From contig NC_089763.1 of assembly GCF_040412425.1 (NCBI RefSeq), positions 57,622,587-57,686,586 on the forward strand: DNA of 64,000 bases, given 5' to 3'. The position numbers and the translations under genes were made by a program. Below are positions 36,700-49,704 of this stretch, one piece after another. The first letter of the stretch is position 1, and each line of letters opens with the position of its first letter. Under the pieces are notes generated by a model. The model did not search any database. It was not told the origin of the DNA and saw only the letters and a program-made list of their open reading frames with translations. This DNA comes from Macrobrachium rosenbergii (lineage: Eukaryota; Arthropoda; Malacostraca; Decapoda; Palaemonidae).

Positions 36700-36985
36700 A
36701 TAAGGGGCCGTGATTTTAGTACAATAATACATCCTTTAATATCGTCTTGGGCTCTAACCAGCAATATATTTTCATATATGTTACCGAAGGGGAATTTTAG
36801 TTGATAAGTTCGTCGTCGCGTGGGTTAAATGCGTCCACTGTAGTCCTGAGTTCTTGTCCTTCGCTGGTTCGAGCCACGAGACGACGAACTTATTATCAAC
36901 TAAAAATTCCTTCGGTAAATATATATGAAAAATACTGTATATTATTTCAAGGTAGAGCGAATTGATATTAAAGGACGTTTTAGAA
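36700..36985. repeat. Family B hairpin cassette inside (TA)n
   Basis: The left arm (36729-36825: TTAATATCG, TGTTACCGAAGGGGAATTTT, GATAAGTTCGTCGTC) pairs with the right arm (36876-36972: GACGACGAACTTATTATCAA, CCTTCGGTAAATA, GATATTAAAGG). The loop holds GCTGGTTCGAGCC, a B-box-like sequence without a matching A box. TA arrays lie on both sides. Confidence 0.8.
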
Positions 36986-37142
<157 letters not shown>

Positions 37143-37149
37143 ACCTCCT

Positions 37150-37445
37150 CCTTTGACAGGGCTGTGCCGGAAAGGTAAGACTTCCGGCCTCAGACAATTT
37201 TAGAGATGAGATTGATTCAATTTAGCTGACTGCAGCTTCAGCCAGCCTTTATATAGTTTCATTACTATTCAGATATCAGAAAAAAAACCATGAAAGTATT
37301 ACTAAAGAATACGCATTCCTTGGAAGTCAATGTAACATAACAAATTAATCATCACTAAAACTGCCTGTTCCAAGTATATTTTGTGCAATCATCAAACTTT
37401 AACTTGAATTACAAAGCAATGGAAGCATACTAACTCCTGTGTTTT
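37150..37445. other. Short unrecognised stretch
   Basis: No feature seen. Confidence 0.4.
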
Positions 37446-37446
37446 T

Positions 37447-37450
<4 letters not shown>

Positions 37451-37486
<36 letters not shown>
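37451..37486. repeat. (CT)n array
   Basis: About 36 bp of CT repeat. Confidence 0.95.
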
Positions 37487-37489
<3 letters not shown>

Positions 37490-37499
37490 TAACGAGAAA

Positions 37500-39020
37500 G
37501 AAAAGAAAAGAAAGCCCATTTACGAAAGAGAACTAAAAGGAAGTAAAGTTCTTAATATTATCTCCTTTGTTATCTGCCGTGTTTGGGGTTATTAACAAAT
37601 ATTTACAGTGGGTCTTTAAGGTTATCGCGGCGGGGTTATAATTGGACCGGGAGAAAGAAACACCTTTTCTCCTCCTCGTCTCCTCACACTCCTCCCCTCC
37701 TTCACCTCCTGCCCCTCCCCCCGCGCCTCACCAACCCTTCTGGTTACGCCTCGCCCTTCTTCTCTTTAGAGGCGTTCATTACTTATCGCGATCCTTAAGG
37801 ATGTACAGTTGCCTTTGTAAATATTGTTCCATTTTTTTTAATGTTTGTGTATTCTGTCATAAGTGCTAATTGCATCGTTTTTCATGCTGCACGTTTTAGT
37901 TTTAGCTTCGTGAAAAACATTTGCTACGTTAGGTGAATAATATTTTAGTTTGCTTATCATAATTTGAATGCAAGAGAAGAAAGAATATTTGTTAAAGGTC
38001 TGTAGCGTCTTTGCATGAGAAGCAGCAGTAACAGAAAATTTTTTAAAAAATAAGAACTAGAAGTACAGTCACAACCTTAGAAATTTGCCATCGTCAGTTT
38101 TCCAGATTGATCCAGGAAAACGAAAGATGTGAAACATGAAGAAAAGACTAAATGAGAGAAACGGAAGGAGAAAGGGGAAGGAAAATCAGAACCAGGCTTC
38201 TTTTGCGCTCGCGGATTCATAATGATGTTCACTAAACTCCAAACCAGTGATTATCGATAATGTTGCCCCCATTAACTCGTGGAGAACTGTTTCATGCTTT
38301 TCGCTTTTTGGAAGGAGTAATCTGCTGGAACAGGCCTTCAGTCTTCTCAATAATAGCTATAACTAGTTGAATACTTTGGTATGTTTACCACACGCTGTAG
38401 GTAAACGCTCCCCGTGGAATGGCAGTGCCTATATTGTGTAGTTTTATCATAGTCAGTTCTAGACGTTTTAATCTAAATTCCTTTGTAGAGTATAAAGATA
38501 ACTCAAAATCTTGGTCTTAAATCATCTCATAAATTCTTGAGATATTGTTGTGCTTTTCTTGTTGATAAAATCAATAGGCATTGAAGAGAGAACAATTAGG
38601 ATATTGATATAAAAATAATGTATGCGGCCTGCACAACATAAATAAGTAAATCAGTGTGATAAACCAGCTCACCATTTATTTCTCAAGAGACATGCAATAC
38701 TATCTTGAAAGTACCTTGAGAAAATCCAGGATGAACGGTACATTAATTGTGTCAGAACGGCACCTGTGGACAACAGAAGAGTTGGAAGACCCAGATCTAT
38801 TTGTAGAGAACATTGGAAAGATATGAAAGGCGGAATTTCACTGAAGACCTTTGTGTTTCACGCCGTTGAAGGCCATGATGATGAAGCAGTATGTTCCTTC
38901 TGTTCCCGGAAATAAGATTGTGTTCATCCTCGCTTGCATAAACTTGCTAATCGAACGTGCTTCAGCACGGTTCCGGTGCTAAGTAACCATGAGATAGGGA
39001 TTTCGATAGTCTCTAGAGGG
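37500..39020. other. Unrecognised stretch
   Basis: 37560-37800 is relatively GC-rich (TATCGCGGCGGGGTTATAAT, a C-rich TCC run) and array-free, so it might be regulatory. Around 38765-38850, AGAGTTGGAAGACCCAGATC resembles LINE-type Arg/Gly coding (RRVGRPRS), but the rest is unrecognisable. No gene is supported. Confidence 0.35.
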
Positions 39021-39025
39021 GGAGG

Positions 39026-39555
<530 letters not shown>

Positions 39556-39599
39556 TGTGCTGTGCATGTGCGTGTGAATGGCTATTATTATTTTTTCGG

Positions 39600-39816
39600 T
39601 AGATGAAACCTATTCACATGGAGCAATCACACAGGGGCCATTGACTTGAAATTCAAGCCTCCAAAGAAAGTTGGTTTCAACCTCCCACCGCAGACCACAC
39701 ACTGCAGCAGTAACTGATCATGATGCAGGGCCAGTGATTTTTCATCACCCTGGGGAGACATGAACCCGCGACATTTGACTGGCATACCACGACACTAACC
39801 ACTATACCAGCGGACC
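39600..39816 (-). repeat. tRNA-derived SINE
   Basis: On the minus strand the head reads GGTCCGCTGGTATAGTGGTT (A box at about 39809-39797), and the B box GGGTTCATGTC is at 39767-39757. The tRNA-like part is about 70 nt. The body follows (GGGTGATGAAAAATCACTGG) and runs to about 39600, ending near ATTCACATGG on the + strand. The head resembles tRNA genes of the TATAGTGGTTAG type. It has no intact anticodon stem that I can confirm, so it is not called a tRNA gene. Confidence 0.8.
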
Positions 39817-39829
39817 AAACATCGTTGAA

Positions 39830-40540
39830 CATCATAGAATGTTGTGCATTTCTCAAAAGACCCCAGCGCCCTGTATTAATTAGTATTGCTTAGACACTGC
39901 TTCTGGAACTTGGAAGATAAGGTAGCATTTATTAATCCTAACCAAATTCTCCTTGAAGTAGGATTATCAAGTAAATCTTTATTTTCAATATTTTCTGAGT
40001 TTAATATACTGGTCGTAAGAATGCCATCCAATAAACCCCATGAAATGTGCTTCCTCAATATCAATGAAATTTAGGTAATCATGACTAAACGAAATTTAGG
40101 TAATCATGGCTAAAATTCAAACATTTTGATTGCTGATTGCGATTAGGTTTTCTTGGTTTTTTTTAAGTATTTGAAGAAATAAAAATATTTTTAAATTATT
40201 TGAAAAAATTCAAACATTTCTTTGATTTGAGATTATTCCTGTGCTGCATTTATTATTTTGCTTTATTGAAAACATCGGTATTTGGGCGTTACCTTAACAG
40301 TCAAATTGTGAATCTTCATGACTGTTTGTTTCCTTGTAAAAGACAAATATTTTTCTGCCAGATTTCCAGATGTCTAAAATTTGAAGAATTTCATTCAGCA
40401 ACTTAACATTTTCGCTTTTACATCTCAGTTGCTCATTATATTATCCTTTTCTTCAAAAGAACTTTCTTTTCTCAGGAAACTTAAAATCGCCAACCTTCTC
40501 TTAAGTGAAAACATTCGTTGACTGCCATAGCCATAAGTAC
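39830..40540. other. Unrecognised AT-rich stretch
   Basis: Contains a short direct duplication near 40072-40110 (AAATTTAGGTAATCATG twice). No gene seen. Confidence 0.45.
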
Positions 40541-40542
40541 TG

Positions 40543-40774
<232 letters not shown>

Positions 40775-40779
40775 GTGAA

Positions 40780-42760
40780 TGTTTGTACATAAGTTTGGCT
40801 TTTATAGAAATCCAATTCGTTTGACAGACCCAGACAAAATTTTGCACATGGCTTCTCTGTCACCCCAGAAAGGTTTTTAACTCAAAATCAAACCCCTACC
40901 CCAGATAGACATACAAAAACAAACAAAACAAATTAAATTTTCGTTTTTACGTCACTTTTCCTTCAGTTTTCTGTGTTTATTCTCATTTTTCACCTGGCGC
41001 TTCACCTTTTTCTTCTGGCGCTGCCAGAAGTATGATTGACCTACAACAATAATCCCCTGTAAGATCAATTTTTTAATACAATTTGCATTAATTTTGATCA
41101 TAATTTATGGTGATAATTAATAAAATTGCTTATTACCTCGATATGATCTACATTTAAAACCTAAATTGATAATTTCTTTACGTAGTAAGCGAAGCCAAGT
41201 CCGCTCGTGTGTAGAAGTGGCTTAATGAAACAATTTCAGCCAGCAGAAACGTTCGTACATATGGTTGAAGATGTTATATGATATAATAAGTAAATAAATA
41301 CATTCCCTTTTTACATACGGTGTTAAAATGGTCCTGCACACGATCCTACGTTATTACATGATCACAACATCGTGTAGGAAGAACAACACGTTGTTCGCTG
41401 TGCTGGAATAATTGAAATATCGCCTTGGACACTCCAGCAGTTGGAATTAATTATCGTGCGAAATGGCAAAAAAACTTCACTGCATATGGAAGATAAGTTT
41501 CTTTTCGCCTTGCTTGGTACTGATTCCTTGGAAGATATAGACTGAAAATTCTAGATTAAAGCTTTACAGGAACATAGATCATTACATCTGGAAATTTTTT
41601 CTGAAGGCACTTGGAGGGTAAATGTATTAGATGTAAATAGGTATTTAATTCAGAAATTGCAAGTACTGCACTTCAAGAAACTCGCAGTGCTCACAGTAAG
41701 GAAGAGTATTGCCATCATTTAGGAAAATAAAATTATTAGTATGATATATATTCATTTCTGTCTTTTATCAATGCGTATTTTTTCAAAACAATAAACTTAA
41801 CATTCCTCCAAGAAGGGAAAGATTTTGTCTGATTCATGATTACGTTATTGTACGAATTGACCAAGTTTAAAGATGCCGAACATGTAACTTTATACACAAT
41901 TCTGTTAAGGAATTTGATGTCATTGTAAAGATAATGAGTTGTAATTTATCATGTTATGTTAAAAACATCCCTAAAACCAATATAAAAAAAATGCCTATCA
42001 CGACTTGAGGTTAGCCGGATAGGAAAGTGTTTTGCCACTTTTTTTTAATATGGTGAGGGAGTGGAAGGCTAACTCTTGCAGTAATACACTTAATAATAGG
42101 AAAGAAGTAAAAAGACGTAACAGACTATAAAATAAATATTTCTTATTAAAAAAAAAAAGACGTCTATTCTCATACAGTATTAATGAATGAGTTTAAATTA
42201 GAACTGAGGGGTTGGTTCAGTTTTTAATGAATTGAACAGTGAAGTATACTTTCATAGTAACACATATCATAAAAAGACATCATTGGCCTAGGCCTATACT
42301 ATATTGTCTGTACCACAGGGAAATAGTGTTTTAGATTTTTATTGTATGATTTGGACTTGTAACTGCCGACAAATAGCATTGAAAGGTCTAACAGTGAAAT
42401 GAATAATGCCTATACATAATTTATTCATATTCTCATCAGAGCATCTGAGATGCTTCCCAGGTGAAATGCATTGGCAAACTGTCACGAAATTGGCGCTAAC
42501 CTGTCCACACATGCAATTTCCTGTCAGTCAGTCGGAAGATACTTAAATAATACCATCAGTTGATCCGTTCTGGTGAGTGGACTGTCTCCTCCCACAAACT
42601 GTTGTCTACATGTAAGTTTTAAAGGCAGTTTCGATGAACTGACAGAAGAAATGACAGGTAAACTCGGGGGTGTTAGGGAGGAGAAAGTGGAAGAGAGAGA
42701 TAGTTTATCGAATGTCATATGTCATTCAGAGTTTTTACAGGCAGTGCTGGGTTGGTCAGC
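40780..42760. other. Unrecognised stretch
   Basis: AT-rich, few arrays. No open frame with domain character, no element recognised. Confidence 0.4.
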
Positions 42761-42762
42761 TA

Positions 42763-43026
<264 letters not shown>

Positions 43027-43342
43027 AATTAGTGCTAACTTCATTGCCTGACTCTAAGGTAGATTTACTGAAGGTGTTTTTAGCATGGGCATTCACTGTT
43101 CAAGGAACATGTTGTTTAGAATAAAATAGAATAAAATTATTGGGCCTCTAACAGATATACTTCATATGTTTCTTCTCTTTACTGTCCCTTTTGAATTATA
43201 AACTTCCACTGTATGGTTATGCTGCTTCTTAGCTGAGTCGTTATGCTAAGTATGGGCCTGAGACTTGTACTCAAAATTAAGTCAATTTAGAGAGGTAAAT
43301 ATTCTAAGTTTGTTCACCATCTCTTGGGTGATGTCTCTGCAC

Positions 43343-43394
<52 letters not shown>
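43343..43394. repeat. (AC)n array
   Basis: About 51 bp of AC repeat. Confidence 0.95.
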
Positions 43395-43396
<2 letters not shown>

Positions 43397-43648
43397 TTAC
43401 ACTCCACACCACCTTCTTTTAAGTCAGTTGTCTCTCATCCGCCTTATATATGGTTTGTCTTAGGGTGTTTCTCAAGTCTGTCTTTCATTTGCTTCATTTT
43501 GATCATAAATTCCATAACTTTCTTGTAATCACAATTTCTTTATAGATCATTCACTAGCCGTGCCTTCTGGGCAACAATTTCTTATACAAAACAGAGAGGC
43601 ACCATCCACCACCCATACTTTCCGAGGGCGACATAGGCTCCTTTCATT

Positions 43649-43873
43649 TCATGACCCTTGACCTCCAGTAATGGTCTCATCAGGGCACGATATTGTCTTA
43701 AAACTTGCTAATGGCCTGGTGTCGACTAGTGACAAACCGAAACGAGAGCCAAAATCATAGCACCATTGTTTTCGGCCATGAGGTCTATATGAATCACCTA
43801 CTATGAATAGCACTTTCTTTTTTAGGCTGTGGATCACCAATAACAGTTTCATTGTATCCCTCTGGATCACCAT
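43649..43873 (-). CDS. Candidate coding fragment, unknown
   Basis: 74 codons on the minus strand, non-repetitive, with the segment VGDSYRPHGRKQWCYDFGSR and FGLSLVDTRPLASF after it. The composition looks like real protein, but I do not recognise the family. It could be a fragment of a transposon or a host exon. The stop at 43649 and weak splice context argue for a relic. Confidence 0.3.
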   Translation of the reverse strand: MVIQRDTMKLLLVIHSLKKKVLFIVGDSYRPHGRKQWCYDFGSRFGLSLVDTRPLASFKTISCPDETITGGQGS

Positions 43874-44026
43874 CTTTTGAATGAGGCCTCTGCAACCAGC
43901 AGGCCTAATAGTTTCTTTACATCGCCATGAACCACCTTTATATGCTCACGCTTTTCAGACGCATGAACACAAAGTACCAGGAATGCGTGAGTGTATAAAG
44001 GCAGTTCATAGAGCTGTAAAGAAAGT

Positions 44027-44030
<4 letters not shown>

Positions 44031-44102
<72 letters not shown>
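44031..44102. repeat. (TA)n array
   Basis: About 72 bp of TA repeat upstream of the SINE. Confidence 0.95.
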
Positions 44103-44105
<3 letters not shown>

Positions 44106-44119
44106 TATATATTATTAGT

Positions 44120-44494
<375 letters not shown>

Positions 44495-44499
44495 TTATG

Positions 44500-45180
44500 A
44501 AGAGAGTAGCCTATAGGACATATTTCTATATACTGTACTTATAAGTGTTAATAAATCGTGTTAAATGATATGTGTATATGTCTCTTACGGAATTGGAAAA
44601 ATCTTTAATTTGCTATTTGACTTACTAGTAATTATCCTTTGGGCAGCTGCTGCGCCTGTATATAGGATATGCCCATTCTTGGTTCCCGTACTTTCCTCAG
44701 AAGGGACTTCCATCCACCCCTGGCGCCTCTTCGTTCTTCACCAACTGATGATCGCCTATTATCTCTCTCTTATTATACCTATTTATTTCGGTGTGCATGA
44801 ACATTCCTTTAGACATTGTTTTAATGATCCCTACCTTCCTTTGTTTCTTAGCATCTTGAGCTGCACTACTGTATATTGTGTTGCTTTTTTTTTTAGCTGA
44901 TAGGTGAGATGGGTGGAAGAAATGTGAGGGCAGTTAACTAGCTAACCATGGTAGGGAATAGTTTAGAAAGTTAATTATTAGTAAGGGTAATGCAAAGTGT
45001 TGTTTAGCCACAATTTTATTTAGATAAAGGTACAATTTTTCTTACTGTGGTAATATTAACATTTTGCAATAATGCTTTTGCACTATATTAACATAGTGAA
45101 TTGTGCAGGTTACATATTTTAACTTTTATTTCTTAATAAAAGTATAATTCTATTTAGATAAAGTTGCAACTTTTCTTATT
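44500..45180. other. Unrecognised stretch with a degenerate tandem copy
   Basis: TTTAGATAAAGGTACAATTT near 45020 recurs as TTTAGATAAAGTTGCAACTT near 45153, period about 133 bp. The second copy leads into the minisatellite. The + frame 44565-44900 is hydrophobic, without a domain. Confidence 0.5.
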
Positions 45181-45186
45181 TTAACC

Positions 45187-46016
45187 TTAATATTAACTGT
45201 TATGATAATGATTTCATGGCGATGAATATATGAAGATATTAACTGTTATAATAATGATTTCATGGCGATGAATATATGAAGATATTAACTGTTATAATAA
45301 TGATTTCATGGCGATGAATATATGAAGATATTAACTGTTATAATAATGATTTTGGCGATGAATATATGAAGATATTTTGTTATAATAAATGGCGATGAAT
45401 ATATGAAGATATTAACTGTTATAATAATGATTTTGGCGATGAAATTGAAGATATTAACTGTTATAATAATGATTTTCTTATATGAAGATATTAACTGTTA
45501 TAATAATGATTTCAACTGTTATGAAGATATTAACTGTTATAATAATGATTTCATGGCGATGAATATATGAAGATATTAACTGTTATAATAATGATTTCAT
45601 GGCGATGAATATATGAAGATATTAACTGTTATAATAATGATTTCAAGATGAATTGAAGATATTAACTTATAATAATATGGCGATGAATATATGAAGATAT
45701 TAACTGTTATAATAATGATTTCATGGCGATGAATATATGAAGATATTAACTGTTATAATAATGATTTCATGGCGATGAATATATGAAGATATTAACTGTT
45801 ATAATAATGATTTCATGGCGATGAATATATGAAGATATTAACTGTTATAATAATGATTTCATGGCGATGAATATATGAAGATATTAATATAATAATGATT
45901 TCATGGCGATGAATATATGAAGATATTAACTGTTATAATAATGATTTCATGGCGATGAATATATGAAGATATTAACTGTTATAATAATGATTTCATGGCG
46001 ATGAATATATGAAGAT
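45187..46016. repeat. 46 bp minisatellite, about 19 units
   Basis: The unit, GATATTAACTGTTATAATAA then TGATTTCATGGCGATGAATATATGAA, is repeated head-to-tail. Roughly two-thirds of the units look intact. The others have internal losses of 2 to about 20 bp (for example near 45376, 45440, 45475, 45510, 45650 and 45885). The array ends exactly where the LINE ORF2 tail begins at about 46016. The unit contains TTCATGGCGATGAA, a short near-palindrome. Confidence 0.95.
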
Positions 46017-48721
46017 ACTCTTCTCCACCATCTGTGGTCTTTGTAGTTTACGTAGTTTCTCTCTTCTGCTTCTGATTCCTCCGTTAATTCTCCATTGTAT
46101 TGAACTACTTTACTCCATATGTTGGTTGTCAGCCTGTATATTCTCTGATTAATTGGTTCTACTTTGTAATTTTTGTGTATTTGTTCCATATTCAGATCAT
46201 CTTCTTATTGAGTGTTTCTCACTGCGGACCTTAGTATTTTATTATGGGATTTTTGTAATGCCCTTATATTGGAAGTCGATGCTAAACACGTGGGTATTGG
46301 TGGATATTCCATTATTGGTCTTATTAGACTTTTATAGAAATGGATTTTAATATTTGTGTTCATATTCCTAAACCTTTTTTAGCTTTGTATTTTGTGTTCT
46401 TGCTATTCTTAGCCTTTCTCTTACATGTCTTGATATTCCTCTTTGTCCGGATTGCATTCCCAGTATTCTTGTACTTTTAGTAAAATTCACTGGTTGTTGA
46501 TCCAACATTATTTGTGCTGGTTGGTATGCTGATACTGATACTAGTTAGAATTTAGATTTATTTGTTTTTATCTTCCACTTCTTTTCAAATTTATTTATTC
46601 TTTCAGTTTGGTCCATTGTTTTTTGTGCTACTTGTCTTTTGAAAGTTGGGTCCCTTCTTCGTGACGTTTCTCTGGGTGTATAACTATTTGAGTTATAACA
46701 TCTGCAAAGCAGACATCAGCACAGTACACTGGTGGTGAAGTCACATCTGATGTGTATGTGATATGAATAATGTTGGACTTAGTACAGATCCTTGTGGGAT
46801 TCACTCAGTAACGGAAATGGATTTCTTATGTAATTTTGTTACTTAATCGCTGCTGTTCGATCTTTAATGAAGATACATAGTATTTTCTCAAAAATGCCTG
46901 GAAGGTTGAGATGTAATATTTTGTATTGAAGCCCTTGTATCCATACTTTGTCAAATGCCTTGGTTATATCTCTACATACTAGGCTGCATAGGTACTTTCT
47001 TTTTTGTGATAGTACAATGCCTTCATACATTGTTGATATTTCAATTTGAGTTCCTTTTCCTTTTCTAAATCCATATTGATTTGTATTGTGTAACTAATCA
47101 CCTTCTAGGAACAACACCAGTCCCTTGTTAATTATTTTCTCCACTATTTTACCAGGTACTCCTAGCAATGATATTGGTCTATAATTCTTTACCTGACACG
47201 TATCTCTTCCTGGTTTGGGTGTCAAAATCATTATTGCATTCTTGAATATAATTGGAAAATATCCCATTGAGAGAGCCCAATTGTATATCTCTTAATTTTC
47301 CAAATGCAATGCCTGGTAAATTTTGAATTACAACCTTGTTAATTGTACTTCTTCTTGGCGCCTTATGTTTAAAATTTTTAGTTATTGTTTTGATTTCCCA
47401 TAATTACATTTTCCTTGTTAGTAGACAGTCTTCATTAATTCTGCTAATATCTGCTGCATGATGCGGATTTGTTCTGTGTCTATGTTGTTCAATGATTCAT
47501 TAACTACTGCCTCATGTTGTTTGTCGAAATTTTGGTTATCCTCCTGCGTTATTTGGGATATTCCTGCCAGTAGGCTTTGTGCAATACTTCTTTTTCTTGG
47601 TCATCATATATTTTTTCATTCTTATGCTTTATGTAAGGTGATGCATTAGTTTTGCTTCCCATCAGTCTTGAAACGGAGCTCCAAAATTGTATTGATTATT
47701 GTACTGTGTTTGTGGAATTTTTATTAGGTCTTCCCAATTTTGATGATATAATCTTGAGTTTTCTTGTACTAACTGTTCTTGCAGTGATACATATCTTCTC
47801 ATTAATGTGTTGTTCCAACCTATTATGAGTACTGTATTTTGAATGTTGTTGTAGTGCCATTGTATCAGTTTTAACTTTTAACTATTAATGGGGGGTGGAA
47901 GTGTAGTGCATTTAGTTATCGGTATATGATTTTGTATAGCTTCCTCTATATGTTTGTACCATTTTTCAAGTTCTTCGTGTATTGTTTCTTTTGTTTTTTC
48001 TATTTCATTTGATTTTATTTTTGCTTGTCTACTCATTTTTCTTTCTATTTAATTTTTGAGGCTTTCCCAACGTGTTCTTTTTATATTTGGTTTTTCTAAG
48101 AATGGAGTCATTATTTGATTTGTTGACAATGTGATTATTATTGGTACATGATCGGAGGAGGTTGCTGGTCCTTTTGTAATGGCAATATTAAGGTAAATTT
48201 TGTTATTTCCTAATATTATATCTGGCTTTCCTGTTCTGTTATTTACTACGAAAATATCAAACTCGGGTCCTAAATGTATGATATACTTTTTATTTATTAA
48301 TCTGACTATTTCTTTACCTGTGTAATTAGATTGCCTATACCAAATAGTTGGTGTCTGGCATTTAGATCCGCAATGAGATATGTTGGTTCTTTCCTGTTAA
48401 TTAACTTCATTACATCTGGAGGTGGGAAATGAATTTGGACTGCTAAAAAGTCGTCTTGGAAGTCATCTATTATTTTATGTCTAATATTATTCTTGATTGC
48501 TATTACTATTCCTGCAAAAGATTCATCAGCAAAGTTTTGCATATAGTAGTATGTGTTATACCAAAACATTTTCATAGTTTCATTTCGTTTCATACCATGC
48601 TCATTAATTAATATTACGTCAGGGTCTTCTCTCTATATATATTATATAATTCAAATTTCTTTGTTTTCCAGGATTTCACGTTATGTTGAATTGTTTTAAT
48701 TCTTCGCAAAGTTGAATCCAT
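46016..48721 (-). pseudogene. LINE ORF2: endonuclease and reverse transcriptase
   Basis: ORF2 starts MDSTLRRIKTIQHNVKSW. After a frameshift near 48625 the endonuclease reads DPDVILINEHGMKRNE (catalytic Glu region), then FAGIVIAIKNN, and YLIADLNARHQLFG where GDLNARH is usual. RT motifs follow: VKNYRPISLLGVPGKIVEKI near 47190-47130, CRDITKAFDKVW near 46960-46925, IPQGSVLSPTLF near 46795-46760 after a stop, and FADVITQIVIHPEK near 46700-46665. The second Asp of FADD is Val, so RT is dead. The C-terminal part (TERINKFEKKWKIKTNKSKF, IRPIMEYPPI, KDHRWWRRV) is recognisable to 46016. Many stops and frameshifts. Confidence 0.85.
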
Positions 48722-48752
48722 TCAATAATAATTATGTATTATTTTTCTTTCA

Positions 48753-49658
48753 TTATCTATGTTTTCTGGTATTCCTGGCTACTGGCGTAATATGTTTTGA
48801 TGCTGAAGTTAATCCTTGTGGATTTTGCAAATTGGAAGAACTGGAGAAATCTGAGAAGCTTTGTAGTGAGGCTTGTATTTCTTCTGTTAATTGATGCTGT
48901 GTTTCTTGCAAATTACTTATACGTCCTGAGGGAGGAATTGGTGAGTTTGAGTCCGAATTAGGTTCATTTCCGGGTATAAAGTCTTCATTCATCTGATGAG
49001 TCGTCTTCTGCACTTTCTTCTGTGTTTTCTTCATACTGTGTGCAATCTTGCATATCCTGTTGTATATCCTGAGTTGCTTGAAATTCTTCTGTTCTGTTTG
49101 TACGGTTTTCTTGTCTTTTGTTCTTTTTCATGGTGCTTGCTATCATGTTTATTGTTTCTTCAGAGAAATGTAATATGCTGTTTATTACTGAGGGGTAGAA
49201 TCCTTCTTGACACAGCCCCAGTTTTATTGCTAATTTTGTTATTATCGTAATTCTTGCCTTTTCTTGTATACCGCTTATATTTTTTTGGATGTTATTTGCA
49301 TTAGCCTGGCAATTTCCTGTATTAGTGGCTGTTACTTTAGCGTAACTTGTACCGTTGTTTGTAGTGGATGTTGCATATCTGTTCGCTTTGATCGCTTGCA
49401 TTTTTTATCAGATCAATGTGTTGCTATGCCTCAGTTAAATGGCCGAAATTGGTCAAAGAATAGATCCGCTGGTATATATTTTAACGTAAAGATTCAAACC
49501 AAAATCATGGTCTTTTTTACCAGAGTAGGGCAATTTTTATAAATTATGGATTCATCAGCGAAGCTGAATTTTAGCCCCATGTTTAGGCTGTTGACAGCTG
49601 GAATGAGCACAAAAAAGATTGATCTGTCGTCGGTGAATTTCCTGATTTGGTCGTCCAT
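48753..49658 (-). pseudogene. LINE ORF1
   Basis: A start at 49658 reads MDDQIRKFTDDRSIFFVLIP, with ADESIIYKNCPTLVKKT further on, then stops and a frame change. From 49401 the frame is open through KARITIITKLAIKLGLCQEG, and a polar Glu/Asn/Thr-rich region follows. A last overlapping frame ends at 48753, 32 bp before the ORF2 start. ORF1 proteins of this LINE group bind RNA. No zinc knuckle was seen. The assignment rests mainly on position and composition. Confidence 0.65.
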
Positions 49659-49704
49659 AGGCCGGCTGTCATTGCATTACAATTCATTACTAGTGACCCG
49701 GATT

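Larger units (their letters stand above)
46016..49700 (-). mobile_element. Decayed LINE (Jockey/CR1-type) with minisatellite tail
   Basis: On the minus strand: ORF1 (about 49658-48753), ORF2 start at 48721, APE-type endonuclease, reverse transcriptase and an ORF2 tail at about 46016, followed by the minisatellite. The FAD-x-ITQI catalytic signature and QHNV-x-SW endonuclease start fit the Jockey/CR1/Daphne-like group, but I cannot fix the clade. It is nearly full length, though full of stops and frameshifts. Its 5' end lies next to a dispersed-repeat copy at 49705. Confidence 0.85.

Noticed and set aside
39746..39816. Functional tRNA gene
   Set aside because: A and B boxes are good, but the anticodon and acceptor stems do not pair well and a SINE body follows.
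43660..43700. Hammerhead core from CTGATGA on the minus strand
   Set aside because: CTGATGAGACC is present, but GAAA does not directly follow a stem II and no stem I partner is seen.
45187..46016. The 46 bp array as a CRISPR-like repeat
   Set aside because: Units are contiguous with no variable spacers.
48985..49010. CTGATGAGTCGTC on the + strand as a ribozyme
   Set aside because: It lies inside LINE ORF1 (opposite strand) and has no stem II or GAAA partner.
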